Of a stretch of DNA of 64,000 nucleotides, positions 45,611 to 55,220 are shown piece after piece. Below the pieces are notes generated by a model, which was not told the DNA's origin, made no database searches, and saw only the letters and a list, made by a program, of their open reading frames with translations. The stretch covers positions 1 to 64,000 of the forward strand of contig NZ_FOBB01000009.1 of assembly GCF_900109685.1 (NCBI RefSeq), given 5' to 3'. The first letter of the stretch is position 1. Each line of letters opens with the position of its first letter. This stretch comes from Chitinophaga rupis. GTDB lineage: Bacteria > Bacteroidota > Bacteroidia > Chitinophagales > Chitinophagaceae. The translations under genes and the position numbers were made by a program.

Positions 45611-47797
45611 ATGCAGGTAAAACATTTAGCCACGTTATTAGCCGCACCTTTTATAGTGTGCGCGGCACAAGCCCAGAACATTAACATTCCCGTTCAAACC
45701 GCGCATAATGCGCTGGTATTGCAGGTGAATAACAGCAAGGACCTGAACACTATTTATTTCGGGGAAAAGTTAGCAGATGCGAATGAGTATGAACAGGTAC
45801 CAGGCGTGTACAAACAGGCCGGTGATTATACCGGTTTGCTCAACTCCGCTTACACGCCATCCGGCTCACGAAACCTGGTGGAACCCGCCATTACCGTAAC
45901 GCATGCGGATGGCAATAATTCCCTGGACCTGAAATATGTAAGCCATACAGTTACCAAAACAGATGATAATGTTTCCCTGCTCAGCATTGTGTTGAAAGAT
46001 CCGGTGTATGACTTTGAGGTAACACTTTATTATAAAACCTATTTTAAGGAAGATGTGATAGAACAGTGGAGCGCCATCCGCCATAAAGAGAAAGGCAGCG
46101 TGGTGCTGCACAAATTTGCCTCTGCCAACCTGCACCTGAAAGCGGCAGATGGTTTCTGGCTTACGCAGTACCATGGCGACTGGGCAAAGGAAATGCAGCC
46201 GGAAGAATCCAAGATCACCCACGGCATCCGCACGCTGGATACCAAGCTGGGTACCCGCGCTAACCTGTTCCAGCCATCGGTGTTCATGGTATCTATGGAC
46301 AAACCGGCCACCGAAGATGCAGGGAATGTATTATACGGCGCGCTGGAATACAGCGGCAACTTCCGGGTAGACCTGGAACTGGACCCGCAGGATAACCTGC
46401 GCATTATTGCCGGTATTAATAACTACGCATCTGACTACACGCTGCAGCCCAATGAAACGTTTACCACGCCCGCTTTCCTGTACACTTTTTCCGATAAGGG
46501 CAAAGGCAACGCCAGCCGGAACTTACAGCGCTGGGCCAGGAACTATAAATTGCTGGATGGGAAAGGTAATCGTTTAACATTGCTGAACAACTGGGAATCC
46601 ACCTACTTTGATTTTAATGAACGCAAGCTGTTTGAGCTGTTGAAAGAAACCAAATCATTAGGTGTGGACCTGTTCCTGCTGGATGATGGCTGGTTTGCCA
46701 ACAAGTATGCCCGTAATGATGATCATACAGGTCTGGGCGACTGGCAGGAGAATAAGACCAAGCTGCCGAACGGCATAGCCTCTCTTGTTAAGGAAGCGCA
46801 GAACGACGGTGTAAAATTTGGTATTTGGGTGGAGCCGGAGATGGTAAGCCCCAAAAGCGAGCTGTATGAAAAACATAAAGATTGGGTAGTGCGCCAGCCC
46901 AAACGCGATGAATATTATTTCCGCAACCAGCTGGAGCTGGACCTCAGCAACCCGCAGGTGCAGGATTTTGTATTTGGTATTATCGATGACCTGTTCACCA
47001 AGAATCCGCAGCTGGCCTATATTAAGTGGGACTGTAACGCAGTGATCTATAACGCGCATTCCGCTTATCTTAAAAACCAATCGCATTTTTACATTGAGTA
47101 CATGCGCGGTTTGTATAAGGTGCTGGAACGCATCCGGGCTAAATATCCCAAAGTGCCTATGATGCTGTGCTCCGGCGGCGGCGGCCGCGTGGATTATGCT
47201 GCCCTGCAATACTTCACGGAGTTCTGGCCCAGTGATAATACGGATCCTATGGAGCGTATTTTCATACAATGGGAGTACTCTTATTTTTACCCGGCCATCA
47301 GCAGCTCCAACCACGTAACAGACTGGGGCAAGCAGCCGCTGAAGTTCCGCACGGATGTAGCTATGATGGGCAAGTTGGGTTTTGATATTGTAGTAAGCAA
47401 GCTGCCTGCCAATGACCTGCAGTTTGTACAGGGCGCTGTTAAAACGTATAATGCACTGAAGCCCATCATCTGGCAGGGAGATCAGTACCGTTTATCCAAT
47501 CCACGGGAAAGTAATGTAGCATCTATATTGTATGTAAATGAGCAGCAAAGCGCCGGCGTTATTTTCAATTACCTGGTAAATAACCGTTATGATGTGCATA
47601 GCGCTACGCCTATACGCCTGAAGGGTTTGAAGCCGGCTGGGAAGTATAAGATCAAAGAAGTGAATGTATATCCCGGTACCAAATCAACCATTGACGAAAG
47701 CAAAACTTATTCAGGCGATTTCCTGATGAAAGTAGGTTTTAACCCGGATGTAAACAGCCACAGAACCAGCGTGGTGCTGCAGATAGATGAAATTTAA
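45611..47797 (+). CDS. GH36-family alpha-galactosidase
   Basis: A 728-residue enzyme with a signal peptide MQVKHLATLLAAPFIVCAAQAQ; the ATG at 45611 was chosen for this reason. GH36 motifs: LLDDGWF, FGIWVEPEMV, the nucleophile Asp in IKWDCN (about 474), CSGGGGRVD and the acid/base Asp in WPSDNTDP (about 541). It removes alpha-linked galactose with retention. It follows GH95 by 43 bp and precedes an esterase by 3 bp, so these three act as a unit on one glycan. Confidence 0.93.
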   Translation: MQVKHLATLLAAPFIVCAAQAQNINIPVQTAHNALVLQVNNSKDLNTIYFGEKLADANEYEQVPGVYKQAGDYTGLLNSAYTPSGSRNLVEPAITVTHADGNNSLDLKYVSHTVTKTDDNVSLLSIVLKDPVYDFEVTLYYKTYFKEDVIEQWSAIRHKEKGSVVLHKFASANLHLKAADGFWLTQYHGDWAKEMQPEESKITHGIRTLDTKLGTRANLFQPSVFMVSMDKPATEDAGNVLYGALEYSGNFRVDLELDPQDNLRIIAGINNYASDYTLQPNETFTTPAFLYTFSDKGKGNASRNLQRWARNYKLLDGKGNRLTLLNNWESTYFDFNERKLFELLKETKSLGVDLFLLDDGWFANKYARNDDHTGLGDWQENKTKLPNGIASLVKEAQNDGVKFGIWVEPEMVSPKSELYEKHKDWVVRQPKRDEYYFRNQLELDLSNPQVQDFVFGIIDDLFTKNPQLAYIKWDCNAVIYNAHSAYLKNQSHFYIEYMRGLYKVLERIRAKYPKVPMMLCSGGGGRVDYAALQYFTEFWPSDNTDPMERIFIQWEYSYFYPAISSSNHVTDWGKQPLKFRTDVAMMGKLGFDIVVSKLPANDLQFVQGAVKTYNALKPIIWQGDQYRLSNPRESNVASILYVNEQQSAGVIFNYLVNNRYDVHSATPIRLKGLKPAGKYKIKEVNVYPGTKSTIDESKTYSGDFLMKVGFNPDVNSHRTSVVLQIDEI

Positions 47798-47800
47798 ACC

Positions 47801-49000
47801 ATGAAGCTATTATACCTGGCCCTGTGCCTTACCGCCGCTGTTAGCCTGCACGCGCAAGTGCGGGTAAAGGCGCCATTGAAAAGCGAAGATTACATTATAC
47901 GCAATGGAGGGCTGGATAATGTTTGGTACCGCATGCAAAAGGATAAAGAGGCGCATGTGGTGTTCCTGGGTGGCTCCATCACTAATATGAGTGGCTGGCG
48001 CGACCTGGTGTGTAAATACCTGAAGGATACTTACCGCGGTACCAAATTCACTTTTCTGAATGCGGGCATTCCATCCCTGGGCAGTGTGCCGCATGCCTTC
48101 CGCTTTCAGCGGGATGTAATTGAAAAAGGACCGGTAGATCTATTGTTCGTGGAATCTGCTGTTAATGACCGCGGTAATGGTTATACGGAAGCACAGCAGC
48201 GCCGCGCATTGGAAGGCATTGTACGGCATATGCTGGCGGTAAATCCCAATGCCAATATTGTGCTGATGGCCTTTACGGACCCGGATAAAATGGCGGATTA
48301 CCATGCCGGCAAAATACCTGTAGAGGTGCAGGTGCATGCGGCCATCGCTAAAAAGTATGGCCTGCCTTTCATTAATCTTGCCAAAGAAATTACAGACCGT
48401 ATTGACGCGAAGGAATTTACCTGGAAAGATGATTTTAAAGACCTGCATCCATCGCCCTTTGGGCAGCAATTATATTTCAATAGCATTAAGCAGCTGCTGG
48501 ATGGTGAATTTAAAAAACCGGTACCGGAGTTCATTGAAACGGTGATGCAGCAACGTTCCCCCGAAGATCCGTTTAACTATGAGGAAGGCTATTATGCAGA
48601 TATTCATGATGCTACCCACCTGCAGCATTTTACCATCAATGAATCATGGCAGCCGGCAGACAGTACGCCTACACGCCGGGGCTTTGTGAATGTGCCGGTG
48701 CTGGTATCAGATACCACCGGTACTGCCTCCCTGGACTTTCCTTTCACCGGCCGTACGATAGGCATTGCCGTATTATCCGGTCCGGATGCGGGTTTCATCA
48801 AATACAGCATTGACGGTGGCATAGAGCAGGAAATAGACCTGCATACCCAATGGAGTGGAAGCCTGTACCTGCCCTGGTATTTGATCCTGGGTGATGAATT
48901 AAGCAGGGAAAGTCATAATTTGAGATTGCAAACAGGCGGGCCGCATCCGGGCAATACAAAGAATGTGTGCCGGATAGTTTACTTCCTGGTGAATAAATAG
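47801..49000 (+). CDS. Secreted SGNH/GDSL hydrolase (probable carbohydrate esterase)
   Basis: A 399-residue protein with a signal peptide (to LHAQ, 19). SGNH blocks are visible: Ser59 in VFLGGSIT, Gly in NAGIPSLGS, Asn in ESAVNDRG and the Asp-His pair in DLHPSPFG (about 214). The C-terminal third is a beta-rich domain. Such enzymes in PULs remove acetyl or other acyl groups before glycosidases act. Its start lies 3 bp after the GH36 stop. The acyl substrate is not known. Confidence 0.82.
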   Translation: MKLLYLALCLTAAVSLHAQVRVKAPLKSEDYIIRNGGLDNVWYRMQKDKEAHVVFLGGSITNMSGWRDLVCKYLKDTYRGTKFTFLNAGIPSLGSVPHAFRFQRDVIEKGPVDLLFVESAVNDRGNGYTEAQQRRALEGIVRHMLAVNPNANIVLMAFTDPDKMADYHAGKIPVEVQVHAAIAKKYGLPFINLAKEITDRIDAKEFTWKDDFKDLHPSPFGQQLYFNSIKQLLDGEFKKPVPEFIETVMQQRSPEDPFNYEEGYYADIHDATHLQHFTINESWQPADSTPTRRGFVNVPVLVSDTTGTASLDFPFTGRTIGIAVLSGPDAGFIKYSIDGGIEQEIDLHTQWSGSLYLPWYLILGDELSRESHNLRLQTGGPHPGNTKNVCRIVYFLVNK

Positions 49001-49023
49001 GCCTGCCGCTGCGCCAGTAGCGT

Positions 49024-49923
49024 ATGGATAAACACAAGCGACGAGACGGATTTGAAGGGCAAAAGCTGATCAGCTTACCGGAGGCAGTATGCCTTAACCA
49101 CGCAAAGAAGAACACGGCCCTTAGCCAGATCTATATTACCCACATCGGGTACTTTCCCAAAGCCATCGCACATTACCGGCTGCGCAAAAACGGGTGTAAG
49201 GATAACATCCTGATCTATTGCCTGCGGGGCAAAGGCTGGTACCGCATTGGCAGCCGCACTTACCAGGTGGGCCCTAACCAGTTCTTTATTATACCTGCTA
49301 CCACACAATACATTTCTTATGGCGCCGATGAAACCGACCCCTGGACCATTTACTGGGTGCACTTCAGCGGGCCGGATATGGCAGGATTTAATAAGTCGCT
49401 TAATATTAATACAGACGATGGACCGCGTGAAATACCCCTGAATGAAAAAGGTTTGCAGGTGTGGGAGAACATGTATGAAAGCCTGGAAATGGGCTACAGT
49501 ACAGATAATCTGAATAATGCGAATTTTTGCCTGTACCATTTTATAGCTACCTTTTTGTATCCCGATAAACATCAGCAACGTAAAAGTCCGGCAGCGGAAG
49601 ATCATATTACGCAAACCATTTTATACATGCGCAGCCGCCTGCATGAGAAGCTAACGGTAGAAGATATGGCCGCTACGCATAATCTCTCCGCCTCTTATTT
49701 TTCTACTTTATTCCGCAAGGCTACGGGTATGCCACCCATTGATTATTTTATTCATCTGAAGATCCAGAAGGCCTGCCAGCTGCTGTTTCAGAACAATTTG
49801 AAGGTAAAGGATGTAGCGGAAGCCATTGGGTATGATGATCCCTACCACTTTTCCCGCCTGTTTAAAAAACATATGAATGTATCTCCTGAACAATACAAGG
49901 CTGCCAGCCGCCGGGAGGAGTAG
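49024..49923 (+). CDS. AraC-family transcriptional regulator of the fucose locus
   Basis: A 299-residue regulator with an AraC_binding cupin (RKNGCKDNILIYCLRGKGWY, QFFIIPATTQYISYG, DPWTIYWVHFSG) and a C-terminal double HTH (LTVEDMAATHNLSASYFSTLFRKATG; VKDVAEAIGYDDPYHFSRLFKK). It lies inside the PUL, 23 bp after the esterase gene, and is a clear paralogue of the regulator at 61991. It likely senses a released monosaccharide such as fucose. Confidence 0.9.
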   Translation: MDKHKRRDGFEGQKLISLPEAVCLNHAKKNTALSQIYITHIGYFPKAIAHYRLRKNGCKDNILIYCLRGKGWYRIGSRTYQVGPNQFFIIPATTQYISYGADETDPWTIYWVHFSGPDMAGFNKSLNINTDDGPREIPLNEKGLQVWENMYESLEMGYSTDNLNNANFCLYHFIATFLYPDKHQQRKSPAAEDHITQTILYMRSRLHEKLTVEDMAATHNLSASYFSTLFRKATGMPPIDYFIHLKIQKACQLLFQNNLKVKDVAEAIGYDDPYHFSRLFKKHMNVSPEQYKAASRREE

Positions 49924-50010
49924 TACAATCGGATAATTCATCATAATGAAAGAATAGATCATTTCGTAAACATCGGCAACAGTTTAATTTCACCCTTGTA
50001 AGATGTAGTC

Positions 50011-51240
50011 ATGATCAAAGATATTTTCACGTTTGATGCACGTTTTCCACTGGATGAAGGAACTGGTAGTGATGCGGTACATCGCAATCCCATTTACTCA
50101 TATGCGGTAACACAATTAAAGGACGATAGCGGTCTTACCGGCCATGGTTTTGCATTCACCTTAGGTGAAGGTAATGACCTGGTATGCAAGGCAGCACAAT
50201 TCTATGCACAGCAGTTAAAAGGGAAAGATATTGAGGAGCTGATGCAGGATTTTGGTGCAGTGTTTCACCGTTTTGCCAATGAGCAGCAGTTCCGCTGGCT
50301 GGGCCCTCACAAAGGTGTGGTGCATTTGGCGCTGGCTTCCGTAACCAATGCCTGTTACGATCTGTGGGCAAAGAAAAGAGGTGTGCCGTTATGGAAATTA
50401 TTAATTGATCTTTCCCCGGAGCAGATCGTTAATACGCTGGATCTTTCTTACCTGGAAGATGAGCTTACCAAAGAAGATGCATTACAGCTGCTGCGCAATG
50501 CAGCACCCACGGCCAATAGCAGACAAGGCATTATACAACAGGGCTATCCCGGTTATGATACTTCCATAGGCTGGTTCAATTATTCTGATGATAAGGTGCG
50601 GGAAAATACACGTATAGCCGTAGCAGAAGGGTTTACCGCCATGAAGCTAAAAGTAGGTTCCACGGATCCGGAAAGGGATATACGCCGCGCGCATATTGTG
50701 CGGGAAGCAGCAGGTGATAAAGTAAAGGTGATGCTGGATGCCAACCAGCAATGGACGTTGCCTGCGGCATTGAAGATCTGTAGGGAGCTGCAATCCATGA
50801 ACCCTTACTGGATAGAAGAGCCTACACACCCGGATGATGTGCTGGCGCATAAAACATTGGCAGATGCTATAGCACCCACCAAACTGGCGCTGGGTGAGCA
50901 TGTACCCAACCGTATTATCTTTAAGAACTACCTGCAAACCGGTTGCGCCGGTTTTATACAGGTAGATGCGGTAAGGGTAGGGGGCGTAAGCGAATTTATA
51001 ACCGTTAGCCTGTTATGCCGTAAATACGGTATACCGGTGGTGCCGCATGTAGGGGATATGGGACAGCTGCACCAGCACCTGGTATTGTTTAACCACGTAG
51101 CCATGGACCATCCTGCACTTTTTTTAGAGCATATTCCACATTTACAAAAGCACTTCGTACACCCGGTACACATCAGCAATGGTGTTTATATTACACCACA
51201 GGAGCCGGGCAGTAGCTGTGATCTTAAAGCATACCAATGA
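50011..51240 (+). CDS. fucD: L-fuconate dehydratase
   Basis: A 409-residue enolase-superfamily dehydratase. The opening FDARFPLDEGTGSDAVHRNPIYSYAV is distinctive of FucD. Catalytic features in order: the Lys pair in MKLKV (about 212-214), metal ligands in DANQQW (about 243), WIEEPTH (about 270) and GEHVPN (about 295), and His in PHVGDMGQ. It converts L-fuconate to 2-keto-3-deoxy-L-fuconate; some members also take L-galactonate. The stop overlaps the symporter start by 4 bp. Confidence 0.92.
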   Translation: MIKDIFTFDARFPLDEGTGSDAVHRNPIYSYAVTQLKDDSGLTGHGFAFTLGEGNDLVCKAAQFYAQQLKGKDIEELMQDFGAVFHRFANEQQFRWLGPHKGVVHLALASVTNACYDLWAKKRGVPLWKLLIDLSPEQIVNTLDLSYLEDELTKEDALQLLRNAAPTANSRQGIIQQGYPGYDTSIGWFNYSDDKVRENTRIAVAEGFTAMKLKVGSTDPERDIRRAHIVREAAGDKVKVMLDANQQWTLPAALKICRELQSMNPYWIEEPTHPDDVLAHKTLADAIAPTKLALGEHVPNRIIFKNYLQTGCAGFIQVDAVRVGGVSEFITVSLLCRKYGIPVVPHVGDMGQLHQHLVLFNHVAMDHPALFLEHIPHLQKHFVHPVHISNGVYITPQEPGSSCDLKAYQ

Positions 51241-52883
51241 TTAAACCGCTTGACCTTACCATTGCGGTCCTGTATGTTATAGGCATTGTAACTGTAGGAT
51301 TGTGGAGTGGTATCCGGCACAGGAGAAAACACGCCAGCGGCAATGCTGCCGGCGAATATTTCCTGGCAGGTAAAACACTGAAGTGGCCTATGATAGGACT
51401 GGCATTGTTTGCCACCAATATATCCTGTGTGCACCTGGTAAGCCTGGCCCAAAGCGGGTTTGATACCGGTTTGCTGAACGGCAATTTTGAATGGATGGCT
51501 GCCTTTGCGCTAATATTGCTGGCATTGTTCTTTGCGCCTTTTTACATCCGCTCCGGCGTAGCCACCTTACCGGATTTTTTGGAAAAGCGCTACGACCGCG
51601 CCAGCCGGGATTGGCTGGCTATTGTATCCGTAATATCTGCCATTATTATTCATATCGCATTTTCTTTACTGGCTGGCGGTATTGTATTGCATACGTTGTT
51701 TGGGGTAGATATGTATACCAGCGTGATCGTTATTTCATTACTCACGGCAGTGTACACCATCGTAGGCGGATTAACCGCTGTAGTGGTAACAGAATCGGTA
51801 CAAACCATTGTGCTGCTCATAGGCGCTATTATTATCAGTATAGCAGCATGGCATAAAATGGGTGGCTGGCAGCCTATGGTGCACATCTTACAGAACGACG
51901 GTGCGTTAAACAAGCTATCCATGCTGCGCCCACACGGTGATAGCAGCGGCATGCCCTGGTATGCGGTATTCCTGGGCTACCCGGTATTGGGCATCTGGTA
52001 CTGGTGTGCGGATCAAACTATTGTGCAGCGGGTGCTGGGCGCCAAGGACGAAGATCATGCCCGGGTAGGCTCCCTGTTCTGCGGGTTTATAAAAATATTG
52101 CCGGTATTCATTTTCGTACTACCGGGACTGTTTGCCTACACGCTTTCCAAAGCCGGCCTGCTGGACATTAGCGCATTAAAAGATGCGCAGGGCGTGGTGA
52201 ATAGTAAAGGTATTTATACGGTAATGATCACGCAGCTGCTGCCCAGTGGTTTGATAGGTATTGTAGCAGCTGCACTGCTGTCCGGCTTAATGAGCCAGAT
52301 CTCCGGCGCGCTGAACGCCATTGCTACTTTGTGCAGCTATGATATTTATAAACGTTATTACCCGGAGGTGTCTGACCAAAAGCTGGTAAAGGCAGGCAAG
52401 ATAGCTGCCGGGCTGGCGCTGGTGTTCTCATTGGCACTAATGCCTTTGCTGAATAGCTACGAAAGCATTTTTAACGGTTTGAATGATGTGATTGCACACA
52501 TTGCGCCGCCTATTACTTGTGTGTTTTTATTGGGTATCTTTTGGAGTAAGGCTTCTGCGGTTTCTGCTAAGCTTACGTTGTGGATCGGTTCTGCTATGGG
52601 GGCTATTGTATTTGCAGTGAATAAACTTTTCCCGGATACGGTGATCGGGCATATTCCTTTTATGATGATGGCTTTTTACTTGTTTTGTATCTGTGTGCTG
52701 CTGCAGGTGGTGTTTACGTTTGTTTTCCCTGCGCCGCAGCCGGCGGTTGGAGCGAAGGTGTTGTACTGGCGGTCACCGGGCGAACCGTTACAATCACCGG
52801 GCTGGAAAGGGATTGGTAATTATAAAACATTGGCGGTGGTGTTGTTGGTAGTGATGGTGGTGTTGTTTTGGATGTTCCGGTAA
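51237..52883 (+). CDS. Sodium:solute symporter (SSS family), probable L-fucose uptake
   Basis: This 548-residue integral membrane protein has about 13-14 membrane segments and SSS features (GVAFLEKRYDRASRDW-like region after helix 2, GYPVLGIWYWCADQTIVQRVLGAKD, LMSQISGALNAIATLCSYDIYKRY). It belongs with SglT-like sugar transporters and would carry a monosaccharide with sodium across the inner membrane. Translational coupling (ATGA) to fucD makes L-fucose the best guess. Confidence 0.88.
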   Translation: MIKPLDLTIAVLYVIGIVTVGLWSGIRHRRKHASGNAAGEYFLAGKTLKWPMIGLALFATNISCVHLVSLAQSGFDTGLLNGNFEWMAAFALILLALFFAPFYIRSGVATLPDFLEKRYDRASRDWLAIVSVISAIIIHIAFSLLAGGIVLHTLFGVDMYTSVIVISLLTAVYTIVGGLTAVVVTESVQTIVLLIGAIIISIAAWHKMGGWQPMVHILQNDGALNKLSMLRPHGDSSGMPWYAVFLGYPVLGIWYWCADQTIVQRVLGAKDEDHARVGSLFCGFIKILPVFIFVLPGLFAYTLSKAGLLDISALKDAQGVVNSKGIYTVMITQLLPSGLIGIVAAALLSGLMSQISGALNAIATLCSYDIYKRYYPEVSDQKLVKAGKIAAGLALVFSLALMPLLNSYESIFNGLNDVIAHIAPPITCVFLLGIFWSKASAVSAKLTLWIGSAMGAIVFAVNKLFPDTVIGHIPFMMMAFYLFCICVLLQVVFTFVFPAPQPAVGAKVLYWRSPGEPLQSPGWKGIGNYKTLAVVLLVVMVVLFWMFR

Positions 52884-53095
52884 GCATAAAGCAGAAAGGA
52901 TAAAGCGGAAAGCTGAGGGCGTGTTGCTGAAGGCCCTGGTTTTAAAAGCACAAGGGAAATAGGGTATAAGGCCAGAGTATTGCTGCATTGGCTCTTTGCT
53001 TTATGCTTTCAGCTTAAAAAAGCGGGGGAAGAATATACAGGAGCGTAAAACTCAACGTTCGCTGCATTAAGCTTTTTGCTTTATGCTTTCGGCTT
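52884..53095. repeat. Cluster of GCTGCATT / GCTTTATGCTTTC repeats
   Basis: Two near-identical direct copies, 52982-53015 and 53061-53095, share GCTGCATT followed by TTTGCTTTATGCTTTC. An inverted relative (AGCATAAAGCAGAAAGG...) lies at 52884-52915. The stretch between the symporter and SDR genes (264 bp) holds no gene besides these repeats. Confidence 0.8.
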
Positions 53096-53147
53096 TCTGC
53101 TAAAACAGGCTTTCTACTCATTTCGAAATTTATTAATCATCCGAATT

Positions 53148-53945
53148 ATGTTGTTAGCAAATAAAGTGATCTTTTTAACCGGTGGCTCCATGGGGATCGG
53201 GTATGAGTGTGCCCGTAAGTATGTGGAGGCAGGGGCTAAGGTGGTAGTAGTGGCCAATGAGGCATCCTCTTTGGATGGCACAGTGAAAGAATTAGGTAAT
53301 GAGCACTTAGGTATATTATGCGATGTGTCTAAACCGGAAGAAGTAAAAGATGCTATTGCACAAACCCTGCGCCGCTATGGCAAAATAGACGCTATTCATA
53401 ATAATGCCGGTATTGCAGCACCATCCAAACCTTTACACCTGACTACAGATGATGAATGGGAGCTGTTATTTGAAGTGAACCTGAAAGGTATTTATCATAC
53501 CACCAAATACGGACTGGATGCATTGATCGCAACCCGTGGCTGTATTCTTAATACCAGCAGCCTGGTAGGTGAAATAGGGCAGGAGAACCATGCGGCCTAT
53601 ACTGCTACCAAGGGCGCTGTGAATAGTCTTACAAAATCTATGGCGCTGGACTACGCGCCTTATCATATTCGTGTAAATGCGCTGGCGCCTGCTGCTGTTT
53701 GGACGCCTATGCTGCGGAAATGGAATAGTGAGCAGGAAGATGAGGCATCTATGGAAGAATACCTGCGGAATATACATCCTTTGGGATATTGCCCGGAAGG
53801 GGATGTGATTGCGGATGCTGGCGTGTTCCTGTTATCGGAGAAGGCAAGGTTTATTACGGGGTGTATTTTGCAGGTGAGTGGGGGGGCGGAATTGGGGTAT
53901 AGGAGTTTGATGAATGGGGGGAGGAAGGTGTATAGGGGAGAGTAG
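53148..53945 (+). CDS. SDR-family dehydrogenase of the fucose pathway
   Basis: A 265-residue classical SDR, starting at the ATG 53148 just before MLLANKVIFLTGGSMGIG; the longer frame runs through the upstream repeats and is not credible. It has NNAG, the catalytic Ser in LNTSSLVGE and YTATK. By position it could be an L-fucose dehydrogenase or act later on 2-keto-3-deoxy-L-fuconate. Its last codons are G-rich, and a copy of this 3' end is found at 60849-61716. Confidence 0.85.
   Translation: MLLANKVIFLTGGSMGIGYECARKYVEAGAKVVVVANEASSLDGTVKELGNEHLGILCDVSKPEEVKDAIAQTLRRYGKIDAIHNNAGIAAPSKPLHLTTDDEWELLFEVNLKGIYHTTKYGLDALIATRGCILNTSSLVGEIGQENHAAYTATKGAVNSLTKSMALDYAPYHIRVNALAPAAVWTPMLRKWNSEQEDEASMEEYLRNIHPLGYCPEGDVIADAGVFLLSEKARFITGCILQVSGGAELGYRSLMNGGRKVYRGE
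53889..53920 (+). repeat. Direct repeat, left copy (3' end of the SDR gene)
   Basis: The bases 53889-53917, reading GAATTGGGG then TATAGGAGTTTGATGAATGG, recur near 60847-60871 joined with 61707-61716. The second copy has two extra G and is interrupted by an IS. This could be one end (att-like) of an inserted segment. Confidence 0.6.
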
Positions 53946-53952
53946 GCCCGGT

Positions 53953-55131
53953 TTATTTTTGTTGAAAAAGCTGGAATATTTCATACGCTATGCCCGGCAG
54001 CATGTTAAAGGTTTTTTGATCAACTTCATTTGATAAGATCACAACGCCACTTTTGAGCTCCGGGTATATAACCAGGTAACTGCAAAAACCGGAGGTGCCT
54101 CCATCGGCCCAGATCTGTGTATAACCGTTATCATATTTATAAAGGAACCAGTTTAACCCCACGCTATACACGCTTGCATTCACTTTATCTTCTGGCAGCG
54201 GACCTACAACTTTGCCGGTTTGAACATCAACATTCAGCGTTCTTTGATGGCAGGTCTGGATTGCCTTATTGTTTTCATCAAGCTGTAATTGTACATACTT
54301 CAGCAGATCCGCCGTACAGGAACTTAAACCGCCTGAAGCTTTGAAATAAGGCATGGTAAAGTCGTATGGCATTTGGGTGCCTTTCTCATTATATCCTTTT
54401 GCTAAAAGTCCGCTTTGGGGAGCGGAAGATAAAAAAGCAGTGTTCCACATTTCCAACGGAGCTGTAATATAAGTTTGTATCAACTGCTCAAAAGGGGCTT
54501 TATAAACACGCTCCAGGATATAGGCCAGCAACTGCGCCCCGGCATTAGAATGATGAGGTTTAAGACCAGGAACAGTATCTAATTTTACTTTATGGAGGGC
54601 ATCATAAAAATCCTTACGGGTGTAACTCCCATAGATTCGCGATCTTATAATGGCTACGGAATCAGCAGGCGCATTTTGCAATTCGTACGGAAATGATGGT
54701 AGCCAATCCGGCAGGCCGGAGGTGGTATTGGCTAAATTGATCAATTTTATTGGATTCCCATTATACTCCAGGTTGGGATACTCACCGTCAAGATATTTAC
54801 GGATGTCATCCTCCATCTTTACCTTCTTTTCTGCCACTGCGTTGGCGAGCAGCAAGCTCGCAAACGTTTTGGTGATGGATCCGATCTCATAAATGGTATT
54901 TTCCGTGGGAGCTAATGTTTTGCCTAATTCTGTAGTGCCAAAGTTGTAAAAAGATCTTTCCCCTTTATGATAGACGCCCATTGACAAACCGGCAAGCTGG
55001 GGGTTGGCCTTTATTTTCTCTCCTATTTTTTGTATAAGAGAATCCAGTTTTGTTTCCTGCTTGTTTTGCGCGATTACAAGCTGTGAGCTAAGGATGAAGA
55101 TAAAAAGGAGGAGAGTATAGCAGTTTTTCAT
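53953..55131 (-). CDS. Periplasmic serine hydrolase (class C beta-lactamase-like)
   Basis: A 392-residue protein with a signal peptide (to about 21) and the beta-lactamase/esterase fold. The nucleophile motif is Ser85-Ile-Thr-Lys88 (GSITKTF). The usual Tyr-Ser-Asn is His194-Ser195-Asn196 here, and the third motif is ADGGTSGF. Members include peptidases, esterases and beta-lactamases; the His in place of Tyr makes lactamase activity doubtful. It converges on the SDR gene with 7 bp between and is the first gene of the accessory segment. Confidence 0.82.
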   Translation of the reverse strand: MKNCYTLLLFIFILSSQLVIAQNKQETKLDSLIQKIGEKIKANPQLAGLSMGVYHKGERSFYNFGTTELGKTLAPTENTIYEIGSITKTFASLLLANAVAEKKVKMEDDIRKYLDGEYPNLEYNGNPIKLINLANTTSGLPDWLPSFPYELQNAPADSVAIIRSRIYGSYTRKDFYDALHKVKLDTVPGLKPHHSNAGAQLLAYILERVYKAPFEQLIQTYITAPLEMWNTAFLSSAPQSGLLAKGYNEKGTQMPYDFTMPYFKASGGLSSCTADLLKYVQLQLDENNKAIQTCHQRTLNVDVQTGKVVGPLPEDKVNASVYSVGLNWFLYKYDNGYTQIWADGGTSGFCSYLVIYPELKSGVVILSNEVDQKTFNMLPGIAYEIFQLFQQK

Positions 55132-55220
55132 CTTTTTATTTTGTGTAGAAGAAAAGAATAGATTTTGAAAGTTGGCAAATAAACAGGCTTTAAGGAATTA
55201 TAATAAATCGTCTCGCTATG

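Noticed and set aside
46658..47314. 218-codon minus-strand open frame
   Set aside because: Antisense to the GH36 catalytic core.
53076..53147. N-terminal extension of the SDR gene
   Set aside because: It translates the AAGC/GCTTT-rich intergenic repeat; the cofactor motif follows directly after ATG 53148.
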